Of a DNA stretch of 43,881 nt, positions 24,589 through 33,329 are shown piece by piece. Within the stretch, counting starts at the first letter, position 1. Every line of letters begins with the position of its first letter. Origin of the DNA: Rhodopirellula sp. (lineage in GTDB: Bacteria > Planctomycetota > Planctomycetia > Pirellulales > Pirellulaceae); assembly GCA_002698965.1 (NCBI GenBank), contig PAAT01000124.1:13115-56995 (forward strand), read 5' to 3'. Position numbers and translations under genes: made by a program. The notes under the pieces were generated by a model. That model ran no database searches. It was given only the letters and a program-made list of their open reading frames with translations, and was not told where the DNA came from.

Positions 24589-26070
24589 TTAGTCAGCATC
24601 ACCGATTACTCCGTCACCAGACTTAAGCAAAATAAAGTTATTTGCTCCTTGAACACATAAACATCTCTCAGATAAGAAATGAACGTTCATTGCGTCTTCG
24701 TCAGAAGTATAGTTTCCACCAACTGAACCAGTGATCCAAGATTTCATTCTTCTGTCATCAGCTTCTGAAGCTCTATATCTGACATGTAAGAATGGTCTCT
24801 GGATGTTTTTACCAAGAATTTGGTCATAAACAGTAGATACTCCAGCTGGTACAAAAACTCCTTCAACATCTTTAACTAATCCTCTAGTAGTAGAGTCGTT
24901 AAGATATTTCCAGTCAGTTTTATAGAAGTCATAAGAACCTCTTCTGAAACCAGAGAAACCTAAATTTAATGCCATATCCTCAGAATTGTCAAATACACCA
25001 TAAGATGTACCACCAGCTCCATAAGAATTTTGAGCAGCTAGCATGTTATCGATAGCTAATGAAACTCCTCTATTAAGGAATAACATATTTTCTTCGATAG
25101 CACCTTGCTTATCTAATTCTTGAAGAATTTTATCAAAATCAGCTAAACCATCAGCGGCATCTGAACCACCAAAATCAGCATCAGAATAAACTAATCCTCT
25201 TGATTCGATAGCAGCAAACATACCTTCTGAACCTTTAACAGTAAAACTGTTAGATCCAGCGCCAGGGTCTGCAGTAAATGAATGAGCAGCTTTTTCAGCT
25301 TCAATCATTACCATTTCTAACTGATCTTCAAATCTGATTCTTGCTTCATGCTCAGATTTTAGATACCACAAGTAACCAGATGTACCGATTTCTGTAGTAA
25401 CTTCAACCCAACCAATTTGAGCAGTATCAGAACCGTTTACAGAATATTTGTCTCTAATGATAACTGGAGAATTCTTATAAAATTCGCTTTTAGCGTTTAT
25501 AGAATTACCAACATCCTTAGATCCTTTTCCATATTCAGAACCGTAAACAAACAAGCTAATGCCTGTTGTTGCACCAGTATTATCCCAACCACCAGCAGCA
25601 GCATCCATTAACTGATCAGCCTTGTAAGGCACAGCAGTAATAGTAGTTGCAGAAGGTTTAGCTTGGACATAACACTTAGTAGTTTTACCACCTTTGCTAA
25701 TTATTACAGTATCTCCAATATTTACATAATCTTGATTTGCAGAACTAGCGAAAGTGATTTTGTTCGTCGCAGCGTCAGAGTTCGCAGCAAGACTACAATC
25801 GTCAAATGCTACGTGAATTCTTCCCTGCTCAGCCCATACAACTTCATCAGAAGCCATTGGCATTTCAGCGCCAACCATACGTAAAAAACCGCTAATAGAT
25901 CTGTTACCAAATCTTTCAACTTCTTTTTCGTATACTTCTGGTAAAAACTGTTTGGTGAAATTAAAATCATTACCGTCTATTGACAGGTAATTCCCAGCGA
26001 ATAAACTTTTATCCGGTCTGGGAGTCAGGTGTGCAGTTGATGCACCGCCTGAAAATGTTCCTAAAGCCAT
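24589..26070 (-). CDS. major capsid protein, HK97-fold type
   Basis: A 493-residue protein in the canonical slot right after the scaffold gene. The N-terminal arm (MALGTFSGGASTAHLTPRPD) is followed by NFTKQFLPEVYEKEVERFGN and a helix ISGFLRMVGAEMPM. The middle is beta-rich (NIGDTVIISKGGKTTKCYVQ). A spine-helix region (HEARIRFEDQLEMVMIEAEK) follows, then KILQELDKQGAIEENMLFLN, where many phage capsid proteins report a conserved helix/strand pair. The C-terminal strands (NNFILLKSGDGVIGD) close it. The style is that of capsid proteins of marine and crAss-like podoviruses. By eye the codon use looks richer in C/G than its neighbours, as expected for the most abundant virion protein. An A-rich leader without Shine-Dalgarno precedes the ATG, and a strong terminator follows the stop. 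No prohead protease gene is evident nearby. Confidence 0.85.
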   Translation of the reverse strand: MALGTFSGGASTAHLTPRPDKSLFAGNYLSIDGNDFNFTKQFLPEVYEKEVERFGNRSISGFLRMVGAEMPMASDEVVWAEQGRIHVAFDDCSLAANSDAATNKITFASSANQDYVNIGDTVIISKGGKTTKCYVQAKPSATTITAVPYKADQLMDAAAGGWDNTGATTGISLFVYGSEYGKGSKDVGNSINAKSEFYKNSPVIIRDKYSVNGSDTAQIGWVEVTTEIGTSGYLWYLKSEHEARIRFEDQLEMVMIEAEKAAHSFTADPGAGSNSFTVKGSEGMFAAIESRGLVYSDADFGGSDAADGLADFDKILQELDKQGAIEENMLFLNRGVSLAIDNMLAAQNSYGAGGTSYGVFDNSEDMALNLGFSGFRRGSYDFYKTDWKYLNDSTTRGLVKDVEGVFVPAGVSTVYDQILGKNIQRPFLHVRYRASEADDRRMKSWITGSVGGNYTSDEDAMNVHFLSERCLCVQGANNFILLKSGDGVIGDAD

Positions 26071-26090
26071 TGTTTTTAATTTTTAAAAAG

Positions 26091-27314
26091 TTATTTACGT
26101 TTAATTTTAAATTTAAAGTCACTCGAAGAATCACCTGAAGGTACTGCTCTTACTTTAAAACCGCTAACATCTTGAACTTTTTCGTGTGTTTTACGAGGGT
26201 CCATATCAACGTTTTTAGCTTTTGCAACACTATCCTTGATAGCATCTGCTCGGCCTTGTTCGTAAAAGTGATTAGCAACCAAATCAGGGTTCATTGCTGT
26301 AAATAAAGATTTATGATAACCTTGTGCGTCTTCCATTTCATTATTCTTGTTCGTAAACTTACTAATAAAATTTCCAATATCACTTTGGTTTTTCTTTACT
26401 TTATCAACGTCCCTAACATTAAATCTATATTTTTTTTCTCCCACGTTATATTCAAAACCTTTGAATTTGTTTGAAAAGACATTATCTGTCTTTTTTATAA
26501 ATATAGAAGACTGCTCTTCGCTTACCTTAGCATCTTCGTTGTAACGATTGAAAAAATCTACAGCTTTTTGTTGATCTTCCGTTAAGTTAGATCCAGCTTT
26601 GATTTCTTCGTAATATTTAGACTTTAACCCGTCTAAGTGGGCTCTAGCGTCTGCAACTTGCTCTTTTAACGCCAATTTTTTTCTTTTAACAAGTTTCTCA
26701 TCTTCTTCTTCCTCTTCAGTCCATGAGTATTTATCTTCCATAATAAATTGAACTTCATCATCAGTTAAATGAGGTTTTGTTTGTTTGTAGTATTCCCTAA
26801 GTAAAGCTTTATCATCATGTTTAGTATAATCTTGATTAAGTCTTACATAGTCATCTAAACTACCACCAGTATCATTTATAAAGTCCACGACTTTTTGAAT
26901 GTTTTCCGGTAAAGGTTCTCCAGTTTGTTGAGCTTGCTCTACAGCTTGTTCAACATCTTCTTTAACCTCTTCTACTTTTTCTTGAACTTCCTCTTCTGAA
27001 ACTTCAACCTCTTCTAAAATAGGTTGTTCAGCTTTTTCTTCAACAACTTCCTCTTGTTTTTCAGGAGTTTTGAATTTATTGGCTTCGGTGTTATCCATTA
27101 AATCTTCTTTCTCTTCAACAACCTCTTCTGGTTTGTTAGAAAAATCTAATTTAAAATCACCAGCTTCGTTTTTAGGTGTTTCAGGTTTTTCAACCTTTTC
27201 AGGTGTTTCTTCTGTGACTTTCATGTCACCACCTTCTTTTTCTACTTCCGTAGATTCATTTTTAGTTTCGGTAGGTTGAACTTCTTCAACTACCTTTTCT
27301 TCATTTTTAGCCAT
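26091..27314 (-). CDS. scaffolding protein candidate, acidic
   Basis: A 407-residue protein between portal and capsid genes. The first 140 residues are extremely Glu/Val/Lys-rich and probably disordered (EEVVEEKEDLMDN, EVSEEEVQEKVEEVKED). The middle contains helical segments (VQFIMEDKYSWTEEEEEDEK, then a basic KLVKRKKLALKEQVADARAH). The C-terminal part has MEDAQGYHKSLFTAMNPDLV, then a helix HFYEQGRADAIKDSVAKAKN, and ends in a basic FKFKIKRK tail. An acidic disordered head, helices and a basic tail that can bind the capsid lattice are typical of scaffolds. No protease signature is present. A head decoration protein is less likely given the gene order. Confidence 0.7.
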   Translation of the reverse strand: MAKNEEKVVEEVQPTETKNESTEVEKEGGDMKVTEETPEKVEKPETPKNEAGDFKLDFSNKPEEVVEEKEDLMDNTEANKFKTPEKQEEVVEEKAEQPILEEVEVSEEEVQEKVEEVKEDVEQAVEQAQQTGEPLPENIQKVVDFINDTGGSLDDYVRLNQDYTKHDDKALLREYYKQTKPHLTDDEVQFIMEDKYSWTEEEEEDEKLVKRKKLALKEQVADARAHLDGLKSKYYEEIKAGSNLTEDQQKAVDFFNRYNEDAKVSEEQSSIFIKKTDNVFSNKFKGFEYNVGEKKYRFNVRDVDKVKKNQSDIGNFISKFTNKNNEMEDAQGYHKSLFTAMNPDLVANHFYEQGRADAIKDSVAKAKNVDMDPRKTHEKVQDVSGFKVRAVPSGDSSSDFKFKIKRK

Positions 27315-27339
27315 AATATAATATTATATAATTAAACAA

Positions 27340-29769
27340 TTATCTTGGATCAAACGAATTTAATCCAAAACCGCCACCCATTATATCGTTTCCACTGGAT
27401 TCGAAGTTTTCTGGGGACTTATCTTTATTTCTTTGATCGATCATTTTAGACTGTTGAGTAGCTTGTATTCTAGTTCGTTCGTCTTTTCGATCCTCTTTCA
27501 TCTTCTCTTTACCTGTGATGTTATCAAATTCCATACCTTTTAATATTTTATTTATTTGGAATTCATGATTCATCAAAGCTTTTTTATGTTCAACTTCTTT
27601 AGACATTCTCATTAACTCTATTTGAGCTTCTGTTTGTGCTAATTGAAGTTTTTGTTCTGTTAAAGCTGCATTTTTTTGAACTTCAGCTTGTGCTGCAACT
27701 TCTTGAGCTTGAGCGTTTGCTTCTGCTTGAGCTTGTATATTTCTTTCGTTATTAGCTTGATCTCTTTCTAATTTCTTCTTACGTCTTATTTTAAGAAGTT
27801 GATTAGCTAATTTAACGTTTTTAATTTCTCTAAGATCTATAGCATCCTCTAACTCAATGTTTTGTTGCGTTAATGCCATCTGAATGTTATTTTCTAACAT
27901 TTGTTTTTCTTCATCATCAGGTGTTAATTCTAAGAATATACCAAAATCATACAAATGTAAATTTTCTAATTCACTTAAAGTAGCAACATTATGAGCGCCT
28001 ATAGATTGTATAAAAGCATCTCTAGCAGGAGAGTATTCTATAATATCAGATACTCTTAATGATATTGCTTCAGATGTTTCAGCACTTAAGTATAAACCAC
28101 CTTGTAATATATGTCTAGTAGCAGTGTTACTATTTGCAGCTGCTATTTTTTGTACACCAACTAAAGCATCTTTAGAAGGTGAGCTAGCGTCTTTAGCCTC
28201 ATTTAATCCGGTCACGTCTCTTATCATCTGTAGATAATAATTATACGTTTGAATAAGTGATTGCATTTTTTGACCACCAGATCCACTTTGTATTTCTTGA
28301 ATAGGTACTTTACCTGGATTCATATCACCATCAGATGTAAATGATCTACCTATAATACTACCTGTTTGGAAAAACATGTTTAATGCTTCTTGTGGATTAT
28401 AGTTAGTACCATTACCAAGGTCTATTTCAGCTAAACCATCAGCATCTAAATAAATACCATCTGGTACTAATCTAGACATTACCTGTTGTAGTTTTAAATG
28501 AGTTAATTGAATCATATCAGCAAAACCTGTTATTCTGCTTACTAAAGATTCAATTCTACCTTTGTACATTCTTGGTGCACATATAGAGTAATTCATTTTT
28601 ACCTTAGTATAATCACTTTTAGGTCTCATCATGTTTTTAGCTAACTGCCATTTTAACATTTTTTCAGTACCTAAAATCATAGCACCTTCATATAAAACCT
28701 CTATTGACCTTGATAATTTACCATACTTTCTTTCAAGCATTTCATCCATAGCTGGATTAAATTGATCATCTTTTACTAATATTTTGCTAGCTCCCGTCGC
28801 GGTATCTTTAACTTTATACACTTCGTTAGCATATGTTTTATAATTAAAATATAAAACTTGAACTTGATTTTTATCTTCTTGATTTGTTTCTGTTATACTT
28901 CTGTTATAATATCCAGAATTTTGAAAACCTTGTTTTTGTATATTTTCTAATTCTTCTGTTGATAAATCAGGAAATTGTTTTTTCAACTCGTTAACAGGTA
29001 TACTTTTAACTTCACCTACATAATATATATCCTCAAAATAAGGCGAATCAGTATAAGAGTATACTAAATTTGCAGGATCAACGTAATCAATAGTAATTCC
29101 ATTAGATTTACTAAAGTTAGTTTTTACAGCACCAATACCAAGAACAGTTAAATCATAATTAAATCTTCTTCTTGTTAAATCATAGTTGTTACCTTGCATT
29201 ATAGTATTAATAGCTTGCTCTTCTGCTATTTCAATAGACTGCTTGTAACTTAACTGCATGTGTAATTCTAACTCCTCTATACTATCAGGTAACTCTTCTT
29301 TTTTAGTTTCTCTTAAATCTACACCAAAAGCTTGCTCAGCAAAATCAGTTAGATCTTTAGCTTCCATATCTCGTATTTTAGCTTCCATATACTGTGTTCT
29401 TTTAGAAACACCATATGGATCTTGAGAATATGCTTTGACATCAAATACTCTTTCTGATATACCATTTACTACTATATCTACAAATTTAGGTATAATAGGT
29501 ACTGGTTTCCAGTCTAAGTTAAGATATGATAAATCACCGTTAATAGATAATTCATCTTTATATTTTTGTATACTTTGTTCACCACGTGCATATAGTCTAA
29601 GTTTATGGAATTCTGTTTGATTACCATAATATCTATTAGCACCAGAGTCGCGTTTAAACCACTCACTTTCAATTGCTTTAGCAACTTTTAATCCATAGTC
29701 TACTTGGATCTTCTCAACGTCGCTAGCAACTTGACTTGGGAAATAACTTTTAACAACTGACTCAGCCAT
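27340..29769 (-). CDS. portal protein
   Basis: An 809-residue protein directly after TerL. The N-terminal core has YYGNQTEFHKLRLYARGEQS, LNLDWKPVPIIPKFVDIVVN and GISERVFDVKAYSQDPYG, the type of portal seen in crAss-like and marine podoviruses. The stem/crown region contains SRITGFADMIQLTHLKLQQV and PDGIYLDADGLAEIDLG, plus GLNEAKDASSPSKDALVGVQ. The last 150 residues are a long Gln/Ala/Glu-rich helix (RDQANNERNIQAQAEANAQA) that could form a P22-style barrel, ending in a Gly-rich FGLNSFDPR tail. Twelve copies form the DNA channel and bind TerL during packaging. Its start lies 1 bp past the TerL stop. Confidence 0.85.
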   Translation of the reverse strand: MAESVVKSYFPSQVASDVEKIQVDYGLKVAKAIESEWFKRDSGANRYYGNQTEFHKLRLYARGEQSIQKYKDELSINGDLSYLNLDWKPVPIIPKFVDIVVNGISERVFDVKAYSQDPYGVSKRTQYMEAKIRDMEAKDLTDFAEQAFGVDLRETKKEELPDSIEELELHMQLSYKQSIEIAEEQAINTIMQGNNYDLTRRRFNYDLTVLGIGAVKTNFSKSNGITIDYVDPANLVYSYTDSPYFEDIYYVGEVKSIPVNELKKQFPDLSTEELENIQKQGFQNSGYYNRSITETNQEDKNQVQVLYFNYKTYANEVYKVKDTATGASKILVKDDQFNPAMDEMLERKYGKLSRSIEVLYEGAMILGTEKMLKWQLAKNMMRPKSDYTKVKMNYSICAPRMYKGRIESLVSRITGFADMIQLTHLKLQQVMSRLVPDGIYLDADGLAEIDLGNGTNYNPQEALNMFFQTGSIIGRSFTSDGDMNPGKVPIQEIQSGSGGQKMQSLIQTYNYYLQMIRDVTGLNEAKDASSPSKDALVGVQKIAAANSNTATRHILQGGLYLSAETSEAISLRVSDIIEYSPARDAFIQSIGAHNVATLSELENLHLYDFGIFLELTPDDEEKQMLENNIQMALTQQNIELEDAIDLREIKNVKLANQLLKIRRKKKLERDQANNERNIQAQAEANAQAQEVAAQAEVQKNAALTEQKLQLAQTEAQIELMRMSKEVEHKKALMNHEFQINKILKGMEFDNITGKEKMKEDRKDERTRIQATQQSKMIDQRNKDKSPENFESSGNDIMGGGFGLNSFDPR

Positions 29770-29770
29770 A

Positions 29771-31984
29771 TTAATTTATTAATTTTGAATGCATACCTTT
29801 TTGTTTATATTTAGCTATGCTTATGTTTAATTTTGTTCTTTCTTTTTCAGCATTAGGTCTATATAAATGTTTATTACAAGCCATTATTGCTAAACCCGAA
29901 CTAATAGTAGCATCAAATTTTGTTCTATTATTAATATCAAATTTAGCCCAATCACCTAATGTGTTATTAAAATATATATTACCATGAGTACCATCTTGTT
30001 TTAATCCCACATGATCTTGTATATACATTTCTATCGCGGCAGCGTGTGCCTGCTTAATATCTTCACTAGAGTTTGGTATACCACCTATTTCTTTTTCAGC
30101 TACAGATAATTTATTCCAAACTTTATCAGGTCTATTCATCGAATAACCTCTATAACCACGTCTTCTTAAATAATACAATAGACGAGGTTTATTATTTTCT
30201 GCAAGTAATGGCATCCCATAAAATACTAAAGCCATTAAAACATCCTCAAAAAACATCTCTGAGGTTGCTGGTCTTGCAATATATTCTAAAAAAAAGTGGC
30301 TTGGTGGACAATCCTCCATACTAAACTTAGTTAAACCATGTAAAGATCCTTTTGAACCTTGACCATCTACTGTACCTGATATGTCATAACTATCACAACC
30401 AAAAGCACCCATATGTTCATTTCCTGGGTGTTTTCTACCATTTTTAAATATAATATTATTTTGTTGTCTTTGATTAGGAACCCAACTAATTAAAAATCTA
30501 CCCCTTGCATCAGGATAAAAAGTAACTTTAGTATCTTTGGCTCCATTAATCCATTGGAAATTACCTCTTGTAATTTCATTATTATTATTTAATTCTTCAT
30601 TAAAATCTATTTGCTCGTAAATTTTAGCTAAATTAAATATACTATTTTTAGTTTCGTCTCTGAAAGCATGTTCTTCAGTTCTTGGAAATTGTCTATAAAA
30701 TTCATTTAAAGCATCTCCATCGTTTTTTAAACCATCTACTTCATTTTGCCAATGCTCGATAATACCTGTGTCAATGTATTCCCCATACGGTCCTTTTGTT
30801 TCTGTTTCTGGAGTGTCGAATACAGGTAAGCCATAAGAATCAATGAATCCTTCGTAGTTCCATTCCATAGGTATGAACAAACTATATAATCCCGAGCTAG
30901 TCTGTCCATTGCGGTTTCTTTTTGTAACATCTGAATCTTTATAAAGTTTTTTGAAGTTATCACCACCTTTATCTAAAGCGTTTGATGTTGATCCCATCAT
31001 ACACTTACCAATAATTCTGCTACCTAATCTTAATGTAGTTTTAGTAACTCTCCAGTTATTTAATATATTATTAGGTCTTTCCCATTTACCACTTTCATCA
31101 TGTGCTAATAGTTTTAGTTTTTCACCATCATAACTATTATCTCCAGTATTTTTCCAATCAATAGTAGTATCTAATCCTTGTAACTCCTCTGGTCTATCAC
31201 TTGCTTGTATATTTCTTCTAGTTAATTTAGAAGCTGGTACTCTATATGCTAATTCTGTTTTAGGTCGATCCATACCATCTTGAATCGGTTTAAAAAAGAA
31301 AGGATAATTAACTGATATTGGCACAACTTTGTCAGTAAACATTTTTTTAGCATCAGGACCTGTTTTAGATAATATACCAAATCTTGAATCACTAGCTAAT
31401 GTAGCCATATTTACAAGTTCACCAGAAGCCATAAAAGAAAAACCAGATCGTCTATTTTTTAAGTAACACATACCGTAACATCTTTTATCTGCTTTACAAG
31501 CCTCCCAAAACATATAGAATAATCTATTTGCTTCTCTAAAATCTGGATGTCCTACATCTATTTTACTCCATTGTAAATACATGTAATGTGTTCCTGTTAT
31601 ATATGTTGGTGTACCTTTATTGTAATACCAAAAGCCCTCATCTCTTCTTTTAAACTCTTCCTCTATGTAATCTATATATTGATTTTTAAAATCATTTGGA
31701 TATTCTTTCCAATCAAATATAGTTTTAATTCTTTGTAAAGCTTTTGGTTGTTCAACAACCTCAAACTTATCACTTTTAAATCTATGTATATTCTTAGGAG
31801 CTTTAGGTAAAGCTATTTTAAGATTTTGTATTTCATATATATCACCTATCTCACCTGTTTTAGATATAACAACTAGATCATGCTCCTTATTATATCCATA
31901 TTGCCACTTTTTTGATTTATTTAATCTTTTTAAAGTGTTTATTTTAACAGGTTCTATTATTTGATATAAATCTTGACTATACAT
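29771..31984 (-). CDS. terL: terminase large subunit
   Basis: The packaging motor, 737 residues. The ATPase part has a divergent Walker A, KNRRSGFS at 176-183, preceded by the CYL strand; Walker B LLAHDE at 292-297 with Asp296 and the catalytic Glu297; and a coupling segment MMGSTSN at about 329-335. The nuclease part begins around 525 with AFGCDSYDISGT (Asp531), continues with MFFEDVLMALVFYG, and ends with NNRTKFDATISSGLAIMA, giving the three expected acidic positions. The EFYRQFPRTEEHAF segment is a family mark I associate with crAss-like and Bacteroidota phage terminases. Its start overlaps the stop of the 91-aa gene by one base. The lack of the usual GKS/T lysine is discussed in the findings. 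Confidence 0.88.
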   Translation of the reverse strand: MYSQDLYQIIEPVKINTLKRLNKSKKWQYGYNKEHDLVVISKTGEIGDIYEIQNLKIALPKAPKNIHRFKSDKFEVVEQPKALQRIKTIFDWKEYPNDFKNQYIDYIEEEFKRRDEGFWYYNKGTPTYITGTHYMYLQWSKIDVGHPDFREANRLFYMFWEACKADKRCYGMCYLKNRRSGFSFMASGELVNMATLASDSRFGILSKTGPDAKKMFTDKVVPISVNYPFFFKPIQDGMDRPKTELAYRVPASKLTRRNIQASDRPEELQGLDTTIDWKNTGDNSYDGEKLKLLAHDESGKWERPNNILNNWRVTKTTLRLGSRIIGKCMMGSTSNALDKGGDNFKKLYKDSDVTKRNRNGQTSSGLYSLFIPMEWNYEGFIDSYGLPVFDTPETETKGPYGEYIDTGIIEHWQNEVDGLKNDGDALNEFYRQFPRTEEHAFRDETKNSIFNLAKIYEQIDFNEELNNNNEITRGNFQWINGAKDTKVTFYPDARGRFLISWVPNQRQQNNIIFKNGRKHPGNEHMGAFGCDSYDISGTVDGQGSKGSLHGLTKFSMEDCPPSHFFLEYIARPATSEMFFEDVLMALVFYGMPLLAENNKPRLLYYLRRRGYRGYSMNRPDKVWNKLSVAEKEIGGIPNSSEDIKQAHAAAIEMYIQDHVGLKQDGTHGNIYFNNTLGDWAKFDINNRTKFDATISSGLAIMACNKHLYRPNAEKERTKLNISIAKYKQKGMHSKLIN

Positions 31985-32259
31985 TATTTGGATCTTCTTT
32001 CAGCAAACCCAGAAAAAGTTTTAGTTTTCTCTTCTTCTTTTGGTTTATTTTCTAATATATTTTCCTCGTCTTGTATTCTGGTAAGTATTTCAAACGCATC
32101 AAATATAGCTAACTTTTTTGTAGCTGCAGCGTTTTTTAATCTATCAGCTGTTATATCATCTCCACTATCTACTATTGGTTCTTTAGCAACTTTTACTAAT
32201 TCTTCAACAGCTTTATAGCCAGCTTGGATTATATTCTTTTTCCTCTCCTTGATATTCAT
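31984..32259 (-). CDS. candidate small terminase subunit
   Basis: A 91-residue helical protein directly upstream of terL, with one-base overlap. It starts MNIKERKKNIIQAGYKAVEE and has a central helix pair (ITADRLKNAAATKKLAIFDA followed by FEILTRIQDEENILE) before a charged tail (KPKEEEKTKTFSGFAERRSK). A DNA-binding plus oligomerisation layout of this length and its place just before terL are what one expects of TerS, the recognition subunit of packaging. The sequence itself carries no helix-turn-helix I can be sure of, so the call rests on context. The start overlaps the GroES-like gene's end by 47 bases in another frame; M1 is followed by an adequate A-rich leader. Confidence 0.55.
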   Translation of the reverse strand: MNIKERKKNIIQAGYKAVEELVKVAKEPIVDSGDDITADRLKNAAATKKLAIFDAFEILTRIQDEENILENKPKEEEKTKTFSGFAERRSK

Positions 32260-32803
32260 ACTTAATAGTTAAATTTTTAGATCTAACTCTATATAATCTT
32301 TCACCATTAATTATAAACTCGTATTCACTAGAGGGTGTAAAACCTACTAGATCACCTTTTTTTAATTCATTATTGGTGTCGTCTAAATATACTAAAACAC
32401 CTATTAAAGGTTGTTCTTTATCTAAACTAAATATATCATTAGATTCAATTGGTTTTACAAATGAGTAGCCTTCAACAGCTTTCCATTTGTCTTTTCTTTT
32501 GTAAGCAAATATTTGATCATATGTACATAGATAGCTATTGTCATCTATATAACCTTTGCTGTTTTTTTCTTCACCCCTTATATTATACCATCTTCTAAAT
32601 ATATTATGGTGAACAACAACTTGATCCCCTACTTTTATATTTGTTTTACCAATTAGTGGTAGTGATTTAACAACACCTATTCTGTTAACATATTGATGGT
32701 GAGTTATTTCACTATTCAATATTAAAGTCTTATCACCTACCTTTTTTTGGTTAGTATACCTACCACCAAAAGGTTCAACAACGAAATCATGTAGTGATTT
32801 CAC
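32213..32803 (-). CDS. GroES/Cpn10-like protein with two tandem copies
   Basis: A 196-residue protein. Residues 1-105 read like a co-chaperonin: LHDFVVEPFGGRYTNQ, a mobile-loop-like stretch with KTLILNSEI, then VNRIGVVKSLPLIG and IKVGDQVVVHH, and a closing strand YLCTYDQIFAYK. In real Cpn10 the equivalents are LHDRVIVKR, RGEVLAVG, VKVGDIVIF and ILIMxEsDILAI. Residues 112-196 repeat the plan in reduced form (YSFVKPIES, LIGVLVYLDD, ELKKGDLVGFTPS, YRVRSKNLTIKYEY). A duplicated Cpn10 fold is known from chloroplast Cpn20. A phage co-chaperonin (T4 gp31 is the model) could adapt host GroEL to fold the capsid protein encoded nearby. Similarity is by pattern; the mobile loop lacks a clear GGI[VIL]L motif. 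Confidence 0.6.
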   Translation of the reverse strand: MKSLHDFVVEPFGGRYTNQKKVGDKTLILNSEITHHQYVNRIGVVKSLPLIGKTNIKVGDQVVVHHNIFRRWYNIRGEEKNSKGYIDDNSYLCTYDQIFAYKRKDKWKAVEGYSFVKPIESNDIFSLDKEQPLIGVLVYLDDTNNELKKGDLVGFTPSSEYEFIINGERLYRVRSKNLTIKYEYQGEEKEYNPSWL

Positions 32804-33033
32804 TAATATTCTAAATTATATTCAACTGCTATTGCCATGTTTTTATTAAAGTCTTTCCAAGGTAAAATTTCGTTATTCTTTATAATGAATATACTATATT
32901 TTTCATCTTCTTCGACAATACAATCTATCATATGTCCTCCATAAACCTCTTGGCCTACAGAATAATGCATAGCTTCGTTTTTATAATCCTTGCCTATACT
33001 AATTTTTCTTATTAAGTGCTTGCTCATCTTCAA
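32803..33033 (-). CDS. 76-aa conserved small phage protein
   Basis: A 76-residue protein. From MSKHLIRKISIGKDY it goes on to NEAMHYSVGQEVYGGHMIDC, then an acidic turn VEEDEKYSIFIIKNNEILPW and a terminal MAIAVEYNLEY. The layout is a small beta barrel of alternating strands. ATG at 33033 or at 33027 (M3) could be the start; the second gives a protein starting MSKHL, which is the more usual form. It overlaps the coiled-coil gene upstream by 35 bases and shares one base with the GroES-like start. I recall similar proteins from flavobacterial phages without function. Its position among TerS, GroES-like and the coiled-coil protein suggests a head-assembly or packaging role, unproven. Confidence 0.6.
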   Translation of the reverse strand: MKMSKHLIRKISIGKDYKNEAMHYSVGQEVYGGHMIDCIVEEDEKYSIFIIKNNEILPWKDFNKNMAIAVEYNLEY

Positions 33034-33268
33034 CTGGTTTTAAAATTCCTGTATCTAAATTAACAGAGACTTTTCCATACTTATCTTCAAGCCCAGCTTG
33101 TAGTTTTCTTAACATCCCTTGACCTTCTTTTAATCTGCTCAAAGCTATGTCTTTTTGTACTTCTAAGCCACCTATTTGCATCTGCAACTGATTAATTTCA
33201 GTTACTACAACTTGTATAGACTTTAGTTCGTCTTTTGTGATTTTTAAATCTTTTGTCTTTTTTGCCAT
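32999..33268 (-). CDS. small coiled-coil protein
   Basis: An 89-residue hydrophilic protein. A basic start (MAKKTKDLKITKDELKS) is followed by a long heptad-type helix (VVVTEINQLQMQIGGLEVQK; IALSRLKEGQGMLRKLQAGL), then a DKYGKVSVNLDTG hairpin and an acidic tail. This layout, a coiled coil followed by YGxVxVNxxTG, is one I recall from small proteins next to terminase genes in marine phages. Function is not known. A leader of about 60 bp separates it from the glycosyltransferase stop; it contains a GTGACAATTGCGTAA stretch resembling one before the glycosyltransferase gene. Confidence 0.6.
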   Translation of the reverse strand: MAKKTKDLKITKDELKSIQVVVTEINQLQMQIGGLEVQKDIALSRLKEGQGMLRKLQAGLEDKYGKVSVNLDTGILKPVEDEQALNKKN

Positions 33269-33329
33269 TTTATTAAATTTTAATTAAACTTCTTACTCTT
33301 ATATTATTACGCAATTGTCACGCTTTTTA

